Shown here one piece after another: positions 51,345 to 61,643 of a stretch of 64,000 nucleotides of DNA. Every line of letters starts with the position of its first letter. The stretch's first letter is position 1. The position numbers and the translations under genes are program-made. The stretch lies in assembly GCF_027158485.1 (NCBI RefSeq), contig NZ_JAMKYJ010000006.1; one strand, written 5' to 3'. This stretch comes from Oxalobacter formigenes (lineage in GTDB: Bacteria; Pseudomonadota; Gammaproteobacteria; Burkholderiales; Burkholderiaceae_D). Below the pieces are notes generated by a model. The model was given only the letters and a program-made list of their open reading frames with translations. It was not told the origin of the DNA and did no database searches.

Positions 51345-52657
51345 ACGGGTTCAATACGGTTGACGACAATACCGTCGCGCCCCTTTTCCTTGACGGCATA
51401 GAGCGCTTCATCCGCTTTTGAAAACAGCGTGTTCAGTGTCGACTCGTTTTTGGCGATGACGCCGCCGATGGAAAGGGTCAGAGGCATCGGGTCACCCTGA
51501 TTTCTGAATTCTTTCATACGGGCCTGCAGTGCGGCCAGACGATTGTTCAGGGATTGTTCGTTTTCAAAACGCGGGATGAAAATGACGAATTCATCGCCGC
51601 CCCACCGGCATAATACGTCGGTTGCACGAAAAACCTCACGCATCGCCTCCCCCATGAAACGCAGGACGGCATCACCGAGAATATGCCCGTAAACATCGTT
51701 GAAACTTTTGAAATGATCGATGTCGATCAAAAGGAAAGTGTTCCATTCGTCAGGTTTGGCGCCATACAGGGATTCACGGATCAGTTTTTCAGCCGTGGCA
51801 CGGTTAACCAATCCGGTCTGCGAATCCATCCGGCTTTTTGCGAGCAGGGTCTCGCCTGTTTCATTGGCACGTTTCAGGCGGGTAATATCCTGCGCACTGG
51901 AGAAAACAAAGAATTTTTCCTCGTCTACTCCCGGGTCCCTGATCAGGGCATTTGTAATCATGAAGTCGTGACGCCCATCGGAATAATTGACGGTACAGGG
52001 CACCTTGCAGATACCACTTTCCCGGATGCGGGAAACGAGCGCGTCGAGATCGAAATAAGCTTCATAGTCTTCCCGTTCTTCAGGGACGACGATATTGTCT
52101 GCAAACCAGCGTATCTGTTCCTTCCAGGACGATTTCGGCTGCATTTGCCGATGGTCGTGGACGAATGTGGTCGCCTCGTCCGTTTCCGGGTTCACGATGA
52201 TGAAGTTTTCGCACATGTGCCGGACGATAAAGCGGATGCATTCATCTTTGAGCCACAAATCGCGGTTTTTTTCGATATGCTCCAGCACGTCTTCCGTTTC
52301 GTCGGTCACGGCGCCGATCAGGCCTTTTTTGTCGCTGGAGAAGATGAAAGACAGGTTTCTGTACTGAATCCGGTTCTCTTCATTGCGAAGCCGGTACCGG
52401 ATATTATGTTTTCCGTTTTTTTCGACTTCGGCCAGTATTTTCTCCAGTCGTATTTCTTTCAGGAAATGATCCCTGTCGGCAACAACGATCTGTGTATCGG
52501 CAAAACGTTCATTCGCAGCATCAAAATCCCCATCAGACGGGACATTTAACAAGGTCTTTTCACGCAGGAAAGTAAAATGATATCGCCGCGAAGCGGTATC
52601 AATTGATAAAACGGCTTCGAAATCATGGGAAACAAGAGTCTGAAGTATGTTTTGCAT
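51296..52657 (-). CDS. Diguanylate cyclase (GGDEF), first of two paralogues
   Basis: 453 residues. The N-terminal 280 residues are PAS-like (TASRRYHFTFLREK, DETEDVLEHIEKN) and the last 165 residues a GGDEF domain, CRWGGDEFVIFIP. The inhibitory I-site RATD lies five residues before it, so both synthesis and product inhibition are expected. It converges on the EAL gene and is 43 bases after the second paralogue. Confidence 0.88.
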   Translation of the reverse strand: MQNILQTLVSHDFEAVLSIDTASRRYHFTFLREKTLLNVPSDGDFDAANERFADTQIVVADRDHFLKEIRLEKILAEVEKNGKHNIRYRLRNEENRIQYRNLSFIFSSDKKGLIGAVTDETEDVLEHIEKNRDLWLKDECIRFIVRHMCENFIIVNPETDEATTFVHDHRQMQPKSSWKEQIRWFADNIVVPEEREDYEAYFDLDALVSRIRESGICKVPCTVNYSDGRHDFMITNALIRDPGVDEEKFFVFSSAQDITRLKRANETGETLLAKSRMDSQTGLVNRATAEKLIRESLYGAKPDEWNTFLLIDIDHFKSFNDVYGHILGDAVLRFMGEAMREVFRATDVLCRWGGDEFVIFIPRFENEQSLNNRLAALQARMKEFRNQGDPMPLTLSIGGVIAKNESTLNTLFSKADEALYAVKEKGRDGIVVNRIEPVYETADVSQAAGREMS

Positions 52658-52700
52658 GTCGTTTTATCCCGAAATTACGTCAGACATGCCCGACTGAAAG

Positions 52701-54017
52701 TCAGGAAAGACGTAAAAGCGATATTCCATTTCGGCCATGGTTTTTAACATCGTAAAGGGCTTCATCGGCCTTCTGGTAAAGCATATTCAGGGTTGTCCCG
52801 TTCGGGGCACATACACCGCCGATAGACAGGTTGACCTGCAACGGCATTCCCTTGCTTGAAAATGTATTCATTTTATCGCGCAAAATGGTCAGGCGGCTGG
52901 TCAGGACCTTTTCATCGGCAAAACCCTTGATAAAGACAACAAACTCGTCTCCGCCCCAGCGGCAGAGAATGTCATCGGAACGGAAAACTTCCCGCATGCA
53001 ATTGCCCATGTGGTGCAGGACTTCATCACCCGTCATGTGACCGTACTCATCGTTCACGTTCTTGAAATGGTCGATGTCCAGAATCATGAAGGTGTTCCAT
53101 GAATCGTTTTTCGCGGCATAAAGATGCTCACGGATGTTCTTTTCAGTCGTGGCCCGGTTCAAAAGATGCGTTAACGGATCGAACTGGCTGGAGACGAGCA
53201 ATTCCCGGTTTCTTGCCTCGGCGGCCCTGATTGACGTAATGTCCTGTGCACACAGGAAAAGATACCGGGATTTTTTATGACGTTCGGACGGGTCGTCGAT
53301 CAGGGTGGACGTCACGGCAAAATCGTGACGGCCACCCTTGTAATTCACCGGAAAGGTAATGCTGGATATGCCCCCTTCTTCCATAATGCGTTCCATCAGG
53401 GCATCCAGTTTGAAGTATTGAAGGTATCTGTCCCTGTCCTGGGCAACGACAATATTGTCTGCAAACCAGTTGATCTGGCTTTCATAATGGTTCTTGCAGG
53501 CAATATTGCCTTCGCTGTTGGTGAAGGTGGTGCATTCATGTGTGGAGACGTTCACGATCATGAAGTTTTCACACATGTTTTCGACAATGAAACGGATACC
53601 TTCGTTTTTCAGTCGCAAATCCAGATTTTTTTCGTATTGCCTGTGTACTTCATTCGTCTCGTCACGGATGGCGCATATAAAAGAGGAACTGTTTTTTCCG
53701 GGAATAAAGGAAATGCTTCGGTAATGCAGTTCGTTCTTATCCGAATAACGGCGATATTTGACGGAAAGCGGTTCGTTTCCTGCCATTTTCGCCAGAACGT
53801 GACCCAGCTGTGTTTCAGTCAGAAAAATACTCCTGTCAGCCTCACAGATTTTATCTGTGGCGATGAAATCCCTGACCTGTGACATCGGCCCTTCCTCCGG
53901 GAACTGGATAAGGGCATCCGGTTTGGAAATGATTTTCCGGAAACGGTCGGTCGCAGGATTGACTTCGAAAACCACTTCGTAGTTCTGTAAAACCAGTGTT
54001 TCCAATACTCTGTCCAT
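52701..54017 (-). CDS. Diguanylate cyclase (GGDEF), second of two paralogues
   Basis: 438 residues. Similar architecture to 51296-52657 with a similar start (MDRVLETLVLQNYEVVFEVN against QNILQTLVSHDFEAVL). The GGDEF site is CRWGGDEFVVFIK with I-site RSDD. The close spacing and shared length suggest tandem duplication and one transcript. Its upstream control region is 265 bases. Confidence 0.88.
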   Translation of the reverse strand: MDRVLETLVLQNYEVVFEVNPATDRFRKIISKPDALIQFPEEGPMSQVRDFIATDKICEADRSIFLTETQLGHVLAKMAGNEPLSVKYRRYSDKNELHYRSISFIPGKNSSSFICAIRDETNEVHRQYEKNLDLRLKNEGIRFIVENMCENFMIVNVSTHECTTFTNSEGNIACKNHYESQINWFADNIVVAQDRDRYLQYFKLDALMERIMEEGGISSITFPVNYKGGRHDFAVTSTLIDDPSERHKKSRYLFLCAQDITSIRAAEARNRELLVSSQFDPLTHLLNRATTEKNIREHLYAAKNDSWNTFMILDIDHFKNVNDEYGHMTGDEVLHHMGNCMREVFRSDDILCRWGGDEFVVFIKGFADEKVLTSRLTILRDKMNTFSSKGMPLQVNLSIGGVCAPNGTTLNMLYQKADEALYDVKNHGRNGISLLRLS

Positions 54018-54282
54018 ATTCCCTATGCCCGAGCAGCACTCTCAATTGATCCAGTTTAGCACAATGTTGCCTTCCATCAATATGACATATCGTCTGCGAC
54101 TGGAATGCTTTACACACTTTTATAATATTCCATATTAGGATATGGAATATTTTGCCGTAATGATACCAGTTTGCGTCATTATGGATACAATTGATTTGCC
54201 TTTGACTGTCAATTTGTACAAGGCTTGCCGGTGGGCGTTAAAACGCCAGAATGCGGGAATACGGTTAAACGATAATGGTATG

Positions 54283-55728
54283 TCAGTCTTCAGGAGCGAC
54301 AGGCAAGGGTTTGCTGTCCTGTTTTTTGGGCACTTTGCCGCTGTCAGGCGTAATGTGGATGAATATGACGGTCGAGATGGCTGCCAGAAAACCGAGGCAC
54401 AGATAGGTTCCGGCAAAAGCGGTTATGACGTCGTGTGCGGAGGTCAGCGGAATGCCATCGGTGAATTCAGACAGGATGGCGGCGGCGATGGCGACCCCCA
54501 TACTCATGGACAGTTGCATGATGACGGAGAGGAGACTGTTTCCGCTGCTGGCCTGCTCTTCCGACAAATCGACCAGGGTGACCGTGTTCATGGCGGTGAA
54601 CTGCGTGGAGTTGATAATGCCGAATATGGTGAAAATGACGAGCATCAGCCAGAAAGGCATTTCTTTTGAAATGGTCGAAAAGAGCGCGATCATGGCGCCC
54701 AGAAGCAGGGTATTGACGGTCAGGATCAGGCGATACCCGAACCGGTTGACCAGCCGGGTGGCCGCGCTTTTGGCGATGACGGCGCCGATGGTCATGGGAA
54801 TCATGGTCATCCCGGCTTTCATCGGGGAGTATCCCATCCCGATCTGGAGAAGCAACGGTGTCAGAAAAGGCATTGCTCCATTTCCCAGCCGTGCAAACAG
54901 GTTTCCCAGAATGCCGACGGAGAAGTTCCTGACCTTGAAAAGGTCAGGCGAAAAGAGCGGCATCGGGTGCCATCTGGAATACATGATATAACCGACGAGA
55001 CAGACCAGCCCGAAGACCATCATGAGCACCATCGGCGCATAGGCCAGATGCAGCTCGCCAATGCCCTGCAACCCCAGTGTGATGGTCAGCATGAACGTGC
55101 CGAAGAGCAGGAAACCGACGGTGTCGAAAGGATGAAGGTCCCCTCCCCGCGTCAGATACGGCATGTATTTCAGGGTAGCCAGTATGCCGATGATCCCGAC
55201 AGGGATGTTGATCAGGAAAATCCAGTGCCATGACGCATACTGGACGAGAAAGCCGCCCAGTGTGGGGCCGATCAACGGGCCGACGAGTCCCGGAATGGTG
55301 ATGAAGCTTAAAACGGTGACAAGCTGTTCGCGTGGATAGGCACGCAAGACAACCAGCCGTCCGACGGGAACCATGAGCGCACCGCCGATGCCCTGAAGAA
55401 TCCGGCAGCCGACGATGATGTTCAGGCTGGGTGACAAGGCACAGGCCAGAGACCCCAGCGTGAACAGGGCGATGGCGAAAAGGAAAATCTGCTTGATGCC
55501 GAATTTGTCGGCAAGCCAGCCGGAAGCCGGGATGACCAGCGCGACGGTCAGCATGTAGGAGATGATGACGCTTTGCATCCGCAAGGGATTGGTGCCCAGG
55601 TCATGTGCCATGGCGGGCAGCGCGGTATTTAAAATCGTGCTGTCCAGCATCTGCATGAAAAAGGCGATCGCGACCACCCACGGCAGTATTTTTGCCGTTT
55701 TCGGATCGAGCACCGGTTTGTCAGGCAT
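54283..55728 (-). CDS. MFS drug exporter, DHA2/MdtD-like
   Basis: 481 residues with 14 predicted membrane helices. The motif A-type loop GWLADKFGIKQIF, ALPAMAHDLG-type start (LDSTILNTALPAMAHDL) and the motif C-type GPLIGPTLGGFL are typical of the EmrB/DHA2 branch; it resembles MdtD. Drug or proton-linked export is inferred. No membrane-fusion partner is adjacent. Confidence 0.83.
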   Translation of the reverse strand: MPDKPVLDPKTAKILPWVVAIAFFMQMLDSTILNTALPAMAHDLGTNPLRMQSVIISYMLTVALVIPASGWLADKFGIKQIFLFAIALFTLGSLACALSPSLNIIVGCRILQGIGGALMVPVGRLVVLRAYPREQLVTVLSFITIPGLVGPLIGPTLGGFLVQYASWHWIFLINIPVGIIGILATLKYMPYLTRGGDLHPFDTVGFLLFGTFMLTITLGLQGIGELHLAYAPMVLMMVFGLVCLVGYIMYSRWHPMPLFSPDLFKVRNFSVGILGNLFARLGNGAMPFLTPLLLQIGMGYSPMKAGMTMIPMTIGAVIAKSAATRLVNRFGYRLILTVNTLLLGAMIALFSTISKEMPFWLMLVIFTIFGIINSTQFTAMNTVTLVDLSEEQASSGNSLLSVIMQLSMSMGVAIAAAILSEFTDGIPLTSAHDVITAFAGTYLCLGFLAAISTVIFIHITPDSGKVPKKQDSKPLPVAPED

Positions 55729-56022
55729 ATGTCACCATGTCAATAAATTATCATCCCATTAGAATTTTTATTTTTGAAAAATACTTTTACAAACAAAAGG
55801 ATAAAAGACAATTTTTATTTGTTTTATTAACTGTTTAAAACGCGAACCAGATGAAAATATCTCTGTTTCAACTATCTTCCTGCACAAAATTTCATCTGTC
55901 AGTGTATTACGAATAACGTCAGGAACGATTTGACGGTTTACAAAGAAAGAAGCACTTCTGTGTCTGTATCTGTTTTTCCCTGACACCTCGTACCCATAAA
56001 CGGAGGTTTTCCGATCCGGATT
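55729..56022. other. AT-rich intergenic region
   Basis: A 72-codon minus frame at 55768-55986 is possible but lacks a ribosome site and protein character; I do not call it. Confidence 0.4.
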
Positions 56023-56796
56023 TCAGGGGTTTCGTGTTCTTATGGCGGCCATTTCCGCTTTGGCTTTTTCAAGTTGCCTTGTGAAGCCTGGATCGCTGTG
56101 CAGTTGCGCGACTACGGCAGCGCCGGGCATCCTGCCTGCCTTCACATCGCTTTGCCAGTGAAAGCCGCAGATCACGCGTGATTGCCCCATTTCATAGCCC
56201 CGTTTCAGTATGGCGGCCTGAGCCTCCGGCGTGATTTCTGCCAGTATCCATGCCATTCCCAAGCCCATGGTGAAATGGCCCGTAGGATAGGAACCATTAT
56301 GCCGGTGGCTGTCCTTATCCCAGGGGGCGCAGGTTTCATTTTCCGTCTTGTCATAAACGTATGGCCGCTTGCGCCTGTCATGCTTTTTGGCAGACCGGGC
56401 GGCTTCATGCTGTGCCCGGATATAAACGAGCATGAGTTCATATAGTGCCGGTGTATCCTTTTTGCCGATTTTCATGCCAAAGGCCTCTTCAAACCATGCT
56501 CCTGCATTTTTATCGAGTCGGGTGTCGGCATCGAAAGCGGCTTGCTGCCAGCGTTTGCTCCCCTTCTCCGCCTGTGTCTGCCGGTAAATTTCGCTGTCCC
56601 GGGCAAAGTCGATGCTGTCATTTCCGGGAGGGGCTGGCAAAAAGTCGACGCTTTTAATGATTTCGATACGAGATATGGCTGTATCTTTGGCACAAGCGGT
56701 CTGCACCAGTGTTCTGACAGGGGCAACAGGCATGAAAACATCAGGGCATTTTTTTATGGCAAACCTTTGCGTCTTTCTCCCTTTTTCAAGGGGCAC
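56023..56796 (-). CDS. Class A (PhoN-type) acid phosphatase, N-terminus doubtful
   Basis: 257 residues. The PAP2-type active site is complete in pattern: KKHDRRKRPYVY (K-x6-RP), GSYPTGHFTMG (with Thr in place of the usual Ser before Gly-His) and SRVICGFHWQSDVKAG. The first 40 residues do not make a good signal peptide (KKCPDVFMPVAPVRTLVQTA), though class A phosphatases are periplasmic. Another frame has a better hydrophobic start (MFSCLLPL), so an early frameshift is possible. The mature part is intact. Confidence 0.72.
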   Translation of the reverse strand: MPLEKGRKTQRFAIKKCPDVFMPVAPVRTLVQTACAKDTAISRIEIIKSVDFLPAPPGNDSIDFARDSEIYRQTQAEKGSKRWQQAAFDADTRLDKNAGAWFEEAFGMKIGKKDTPALYELMLVYIRAQHEAARSAKKHDRRKRPYVYDKTENETCAPWDKDSHRHNGSYPTGHFTMGLGMAWILAEITPEAQAAILKRGYEMGQSRVICGFHWQSDVKAGRMPGAAVVAQLHSDPGFTRQLEKAKAEMAAIRTRNP

Positions 56797-56934
56797 TGGC
56801 AGAATCAGTCATTCTGAAAGCATGTTTCATTTCAATGGGTGCCTGCCGATGGACAAGAGGATTACCATGAACGAATAATGACCAAAAACGCCGAATGCGC
56901 CGGAAAGACAGGCATAAAACCACTCAACAAAAAA

Positions 56935-56960
56935 TGCCGGGGCAGTTTCTCGCCCCGGCA
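56935..56960 (-). terminator. Terminator after ppa
   Basis: TGCCGGGGC and GCCCCGGCA form a nine-base stem just past the ppa stop, followed on the minus strand by ATTTTTTG. Confidence 0.8.
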
Positions 56961-56982
56961 ATTTTCATTTTGTTCCTGATCA

Positions 56983-57525
56983 TCAGGCTTTGGAATATTC
57001 AGGGAATTTCTGTTTGTATTTTTCAATGCAGCTGGCGATGATTTCTTCAGCGCAGGTGTGGTCCTTGATGGATTCGATGAAGGTTTTCTTGCCTTCGAGC
57101 GCCTTGTACACGGAGAAGAAATGGGACATTTCTTTCATGATGTGTTCCGGCAGTTCGCTGATGTCTTCGTAGCTGTTGAAGGTCGGGTCACCGTAAGGCA
57201 AGGCAATGATTTTTTCGTCTTTTTCGCCACCGTCTTCCATCATGATGACGCCGATCGGGAAACAGCGTGCCATGGACAGAGGCACCAGTGTTTCGGAACA
57301 CAGAACCAGCACGTCCAGAGGATCGTTGTCGTCAGCCAGTGTCTTTGGAATGAAACCGTAGTTGGCCGGATAGTGGGTGGAGGTATAGAGAATACGATCC
57401 ATCAGCAGCATGCCGGTTTCCTTGTCGAGTTCGTATTTGACCTTGCAGCCCTTCGGAATTTCGATGACGCCGTAAAAGTCCTGCGGATTGACACGTGAGG
57501 AAGCGATGTCGTGCCAGATATTCAT
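56983..57525 (-). CDS. ppa: Inorganic pyrophosphatase
   Basis: 180 residues. EIPKGCKVKYELDKETGML, RILYTSTHYPANYGFIPKTL and DDNDPLDVLVL carry the family signature; the Asp residues of DNDPLDVLV bind the metal ions. It hydrolyses pyrophosphate in the cytosol as a hexamer. GGAG precedes the ATG. Confidence 0.96.
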   Translation of the reverse strand: MNIWHDIASSRVNPQDFYGVIEIPKGCKVKYELDKETGMLLMDRILYTSTHYPANYGFIPKTLADDNDPLDVLVLCSETLVPLSMARCFPIGVIMMEDGGEKDEKIIALPYGDPTFNSYEDISELPEHIMKEMSHFFSVYKALEGKKTFIESIKDHTCAEEIIASCIEKYKQKFPEYSKA

Positions 57526-57879
57526 GTGTTACTCCTTTTATTCTGCTCTTCTTTTGAAAGATATTTTTAACGGGATTTATGGTGCCGATGGTTTGAACCG
57601 GAACACCCCGGGTTTTTCCCTTTTTTCGCAAATACGGCCGGATTATTTGACCGGCCGTTCTGTTTAATGGCTTGCCCCTGCATTCAAGTCAGGCAAACGC
57701 ACATTTCTGCGGGACAGGCTGTACCGGTTGAAACTATTCTCTTTCCGGTATTTTATGGCCGCCCTGAAAAACATGAAATTTTAACAGCTGGAACGGTTTT
57801 TTTGAATAAAAATCGTTTTTTTGCGCTGGGAAAACGCCGCATTTTCCGCTGCCTGTTGCATTTTCCCTGTGAAGCTTTT
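57526..57879. other. Intergenic region, nothing recognised
   Basis: About 350 bases between ppa and mgtA. A long plus frame overlaps it and mgtA, but it is a shadow of mgtA. I see no terminator with a clear T-run. Confidence 0.4.
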
Positions 57880-60594
57880 CTAGAGCCATTCGTGATATTT
57901 GCGGATATAAGCCACTTTCACGACTTCAACGAGCAGAACGTAACCTGCAATGATCGCGAAAAGCCAGGCAAAATAAATGCCCGGCAATGGCGTCAGGCCG
58001 ATGGCGGCGCCAAAGGCCGTGTACGGAATGAACGTCGTCAGGGCGATCCCGGCAGCACTGGCCAGGATGACTGGCATCGATGCCCTGCTTTCAATGAAGG
58101 GTACGTGCGGTGTCCGGATCATTTGCATGATGAGTGTCTGGCTCCACATGGATTCGATGAACCAGCCAGCCTGAAAGAGCGCGATGAACAGGATCTGCCG
58201 TTCGACTCCAAGGGTATGGAAAGGCCCGCCCACGACAGCCGGACAGATGACGAAGAACATCAGCAAAAACGTCAGGATATCGAAAATGGAACTGACCGGC
58301 CCGATATGCAGCATGAAACGGCCAATGGAAGACGCTTCCCATTTCTTCGGTTCCATCAGTTCGGTCTTGTCGACGTTATCCCAGGGCAAGGCGACGTTGA
58401 CGCCATCATAGATCAGGTTCAGCAGGATGATCTGGACGGCTGCCATCGGCAGAAACGGCAGGAAAATACTGGCGGCCAGTACGGAAAACATGTTCCCGAA
58501 GTTCGAGCTGGTCGTCATCTTGATGTACTTGATCATGTTGCCGTAGGTCTTGCGTCCTTCGACGACGCCCTGTTCCAGCACCATCAGGTCTTTTTCCAGC
58601 AGGATGACGTCAGCGGACTCCTTGGCGATATCGACAGCGGTATCGACGGAAATGCCGACGTCGGAGGCTTTCATGGCCGAGGCGTCGTTGATGCCGTCGC
58701 CCATGTAGCCGACGACATGCCCGTTTTCGCGCAGCATGCTGACGATGCGCGCTTTCTGCTGAGGCGACAGTTTGGCGAAAACGTCCGTTTTTTCGACGGT
58801 ATCGGACAAAGTGGCGTCGTCCATGTCTTCAACGTCGCTGCCGAGGACGATCTTGCCGGTTTTCATGCCGACCTGACGGCAGATGGCACTGGTCACGAGG
58901 TCGTTGTCGCCGGTCAGGATCTTGACGTTGACACCGTGCGCGTTCAGTGCGGCAATCGCGGCCTGTGCGCTTTCTTTCGGCGGGTCGAGGAAAGCCAGAT
59001 ACCCCATCAATACCATATCGGATTCATCGGCCACTGAAAAAGTCGGCGTTTTGACGGTCGAGCTTTTCCGGGCGATGGCAATGACGCGCATGCCGTCGTC
59101 ATTCAGGTTTTCTACCATGATCCGGATTTCATCGATGATGGTATCGGTCAGTTCGATGACTTCCCCGCGGTATTCGGCATACCGGCAGACGGAAAGCATT
59201 TCCTCGACTGCGCCTTTGGTGATCAAAGTCGTCCCGCCATCCGGACTCGTGACGACGACGCTCATGCGACGGCGTTCGAAATCGAAGGGAATTTCATCGA
59301 TTTTGGCATAGCTGGTCGACAGCCTTCTGAGAGAGGGTTCGTTTTCGCTTTCCTCGTTTGTCCGCTCGATGATGGAAATGTCCATCAGGTTTTTGAGGCC
59401 GGTCTGGTAAAAGCTGTTCAAAAAGGCAAATGACAGGACGCGCACGTCTTCGGTGCCGTGAATGTCCAGATGGCGTTCAAGGATGACCTTGTCGCGCGTC
59501 AGCGTCCCGGTCTTGTCGGTGCAGAGAACGTTCATCGATCCCAGGTTCTGGATGGAAGACAGGTTCTTGATGATGGTTTTCTTTTTGCTCATCGCAACCG
59601 CCCCTCTCGCCAGACAGGTCGTGACGATCATCGGCAGCATTTCTGGCGTGAGTCCCACGGCTATCGAGATGGCGAAGAGCAGCGCTTCCATCCAGTCGTC
59701 CTTGGTGATGCCGTTGATGACGAATACGATGGGCACCATGACGAGCATGAAGCGGATCAACAACCATGAGACGGAGCTGATGCCTTTTTCAAAACCGGTC
59801 GGTTCGCGTTTGGCGTCGAGCGATTTGGCGATACCGCCGAAAAGGGTCTGGTTTCCGGTCAGGATGACGACGGCTTCGGCACTGCCGCTGATGACGTTGC
59901 TGCCCATGAAAGCCAGATTGCTGCACTCGGTGACGGCTTTTCCGTCTGAAATGTCGACGACATGAGGCGTCTTTTCGACCGGTTCACTCTCTCCCGTCAT
60001 GGCGGACTGGGAGATGAAAAGGTCTTTGGCCTTGATGATGCGGCAGTCGGCAGGAACCATGTCACCTGCAGCCAGAAGGACGATATCGCCGACGACGACG
60101 TCTTCCATCGGAATTTCCTGTCTGCCGGTGTATTGCCGGAGGACGGCCGTTGTGTTCTTGACCATACTGGTCAGTTTTTCGGCGGCGTTATTGCTGCGCG
60201 TTTCCTGCACGAAACGCAAGACGCCGGACAAAAGAACCATCGTCAGGATGACGACGATTGTCATGAAGTCCTGTTCGCCTGTCGATGGCAAGACGACGTC
60301 GGTCACGAAAGATACGGCAGCCAGTACGGTCAATATTGCCGTAAACGGGTTGATGAACGCTTCCGCAAGCCGTCTGGGAAACGATTTGTGTTTGCCGGTG
60401 TCAACGAGGTTGCTGCCCCAGTCTTCCCGGTTTCTTTCTACTGTTTCTGGGTTGGCGATGCCATCACAACCCGAGTGGTAAGCGCGCAAGACGTCCTCTG
60501 CGGGAAGTGTTGCGTCGTACATGAGCCGTTGAAAAGCAGCGTTCGGTTTGACTGCTTTTGGCAATCTGATAGTGGATACGGTTTTGCCGTTCAT
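57880..60594 (-). CDS. mgtA: Magnesium-importing P-type ATPase MgtA
   Basis: 904 residues. MgtA marks: the N-terminal LPAEDVLRAYHSGCDG segment, TRSNNAAEKLTSMVKNTTAV, SAMTGESEPVEKTP, membrane helix 4 with VGLTPEMLPMIVTT (the P3B PEMLP variant), phosphorylation motif LCTDKTGTLT, and MGDGINDASAM. It imports Mg2+. GGAGG lies ten bases before the ATG. The C-terminal block (LTPLPGIYFAWLFAIIAGYV) fits the family. No mgtC or phoPQ nearby. Confidence 0.92.
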   Translation of the reverse strand: MNGKTVSTIRLPKAVKPNAAFQRLMYDATLPAEDVLRAYHSGCDGIANPETVERNREDWGSNLVDTGKHKSFPRRLAEAFINPFTAILTVLAAVSFVTDVVLPSTGEQDFMTIVVILTMVLLSGVLRFVQETRSNNAAEKLTSMVKNTTAVLRQYTGRQEIPMEDVVVGDIVLLAAGDMVPADCRIIKAKDLFISQSAMTGESEPVEKTPHVVDISDGKAVTECSNLAFMGSNVISGSAEAVVILTGNQTLFGGIAKSLDAKREPTGFEKGISSVSWLLIRFMLVMVPIVFVINGITKDDWMEALLFAISIAVGLTPEMLPMIVTTCLARGAVAMSKKKTIIKNLSSIQNLGSMNVLCTDKTGTLTRDKVILERHLDIHGTEDVRVLSFAFLNSFYQTGLKNLMDISIIERTNEESENEPSLRRLSTSYAKIDEIPFDFERRRMSVVVTSPDGGTTLITKGAVEEMLSVCRYAEYRGEVIELTDTIIDEIRIMVENLNDDGMRVIAIARKSSTVKTPTFSVADESDMVLMGYLAFLDPPKESAQAAIAALNAHGVNVKILTGDNDLVTSAICRQVGMKTGKIVLGSDVEDMDDATLSDTVEKTDVFAKLSPQQKARIVSMLRENGHVVGYMGDGINDASAMKASDVGISVDTAVDIAKESADVILLEKDLMVLEQGVVEGRKTYGNMIKYIKMTTSSNFGNMFSVLAASIFLPFLPMAAVQIILLNLIYDGVNVALPWDNVDKTELMEPKKWEASSIGRFMLHIGPVSSIFDILTFLLMFFVICPAVVGGPFHTLGVERQILFIALFQAGWFIESMWSQTLIMQMIRTPHVPFIESRASMPVILASAAGIALTTFIPYTAFGAAIGLTPLPGIYFAWLFAIIAGYVLLVEVVKVAYIRKYHEWL

Positions 60595-61124
60595 GATTGT
60601 TCCTCCAGCTGTTTTTATTTTTCTGGATGGGCTGGGTCGTGCACAGACCGACCGACTGGCAAAACGAAAGGATGGTGGGCGAAAAAACGTCGCTTGAAAG
60701 TTGCCCTGGCAACTAAAAATCGCTGACGATATGCCCGTCAGGTCTGGTCATACTGCTACTGTCCGGGTCCATTTTTTCACCTTGAGTGAAGGTTGTTGAA
60801 AAGGCTGAAACGATGTTCCAGCCACCATATTCGACGGGATTCACTTTAATCCTGTTTGCACAGGTCATCAAGCATAATACCGCTGAAAAGCATCGCGAGT
60901 TTAAGGATGCATCAAACGAATGTCAACCCGTTATCCGTTTTATTTTTCCAGAAAAAACAGGATGTGGCGTTTATGTCTGACATTTAACCGGAAACTTTCC
61001 GCCATGAAATTTTTGCTGCCGGAAAAGTATCGTCAAGCCGCAGCGAATGACTTATTGAAGGCAGCAAGAACAAAAAATCCGGCAGGTCATTGCCTGCCGG
61101 ATTTTCATGAGCCAGACCTTTACA
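60595..61124. other. Upstream region of mgtA
   Basis: About 530 bases. A hairpin AGTTGC-CCTG-GCAACT lies at 60699-60714, perhaps in the mgtA leader. I see no known Mg2+-sensing RNA. The far end holds the terminator at 61075-61104. Confidence 0.4.
61075..61104. terminator. Terminator
   Basis: AAATCCGGCAGG and CCTGCCGGATTT, 12 base pairs with a TCATTG loop, serving the gene ending at 61125. Confidence 0.8.
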
Positions 61125-61643
61125 TCAGGCGGGCGTCTTGTTGATCCTTACACGAGGCATGGGCGGGAACGAGGGCTTGTACCAGTCCACTTCGACCATG
61201 ATCTGTCTGGTCACGTCGGCATGCTTGTTATACCCGAGGGTATCGTCGGCTGGCACGACGGCGGCGACGCCCCTGTTCTTTTTCAGCCATGAACGGACGG
61301 CGGCACTGACGATATCGCCGATTTCATTGTCCAGTTTTTTCTGGTACAGCGCCATTTGCTGCTGGTAAAAGGATTGCGCCTGTGCAATGGCACGCGCTCC
61401 TTCAGGTGTGTTTTCCCGACCGCGGTACATGGTTCTCACATCGTCGATGCCTCTATGAAGGATGGTTTGTACCGTTTTGATATATTGGGCGGCGGCGCGA
61501 CCCGGGAGTGAGCGTTCGGCCAGCGCTTCCATGTCGAGAACGACCACGGGTTTCCGGGTTGTCTCGCGGTGTTTTTTGATAGCCTTGCAAGCGACTGGAA
61601 TCAGTACGGCAGCCACGGCCAGCATCAGTCCCATACGTTTCAT
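61125..61643 (-). CDS. Exported OmpH/Skp-like protein
   Basis: 172 residues. An N-terminal hydrophobic stretch (MGLMLAVAAVLIPVACKA) may be a signal or anchor. The mature part (LPGRAAAQYIKTVQTILHR, then a coiled region with AQAQSFYQQQMALYQKKLDNEIGD, and NKHADVTRQIMVEVDW) has the OmpH/Skp chaperone layout: a long helical hairpin between short strands. Assignment is by pattern, not a strong signature. Confidence 0.55.
   Translation of the reverse strand: MKRMGLMLAVAAVLIPVACKAIKKHRETTRKPVVVLDMEALAERSLPGRAAAQYIKTVQTILHRGIDDVRTMYRGRENTPEGARAIAQAQSFYQQQMALYQKKLDNEIGDIVSAAVRSWLKKNRGVAAVVPADDTLGYNKHADVTRQIMVEVDWYKPSFPPMPRVRINKTPA

Noticed and set aside
57667..59037. Long plus-strand frame opposite mgtA
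   Set aside because: Antisense to MgtA motifs; no ribosome site; His/Asp/Gln-rich shadow composition.
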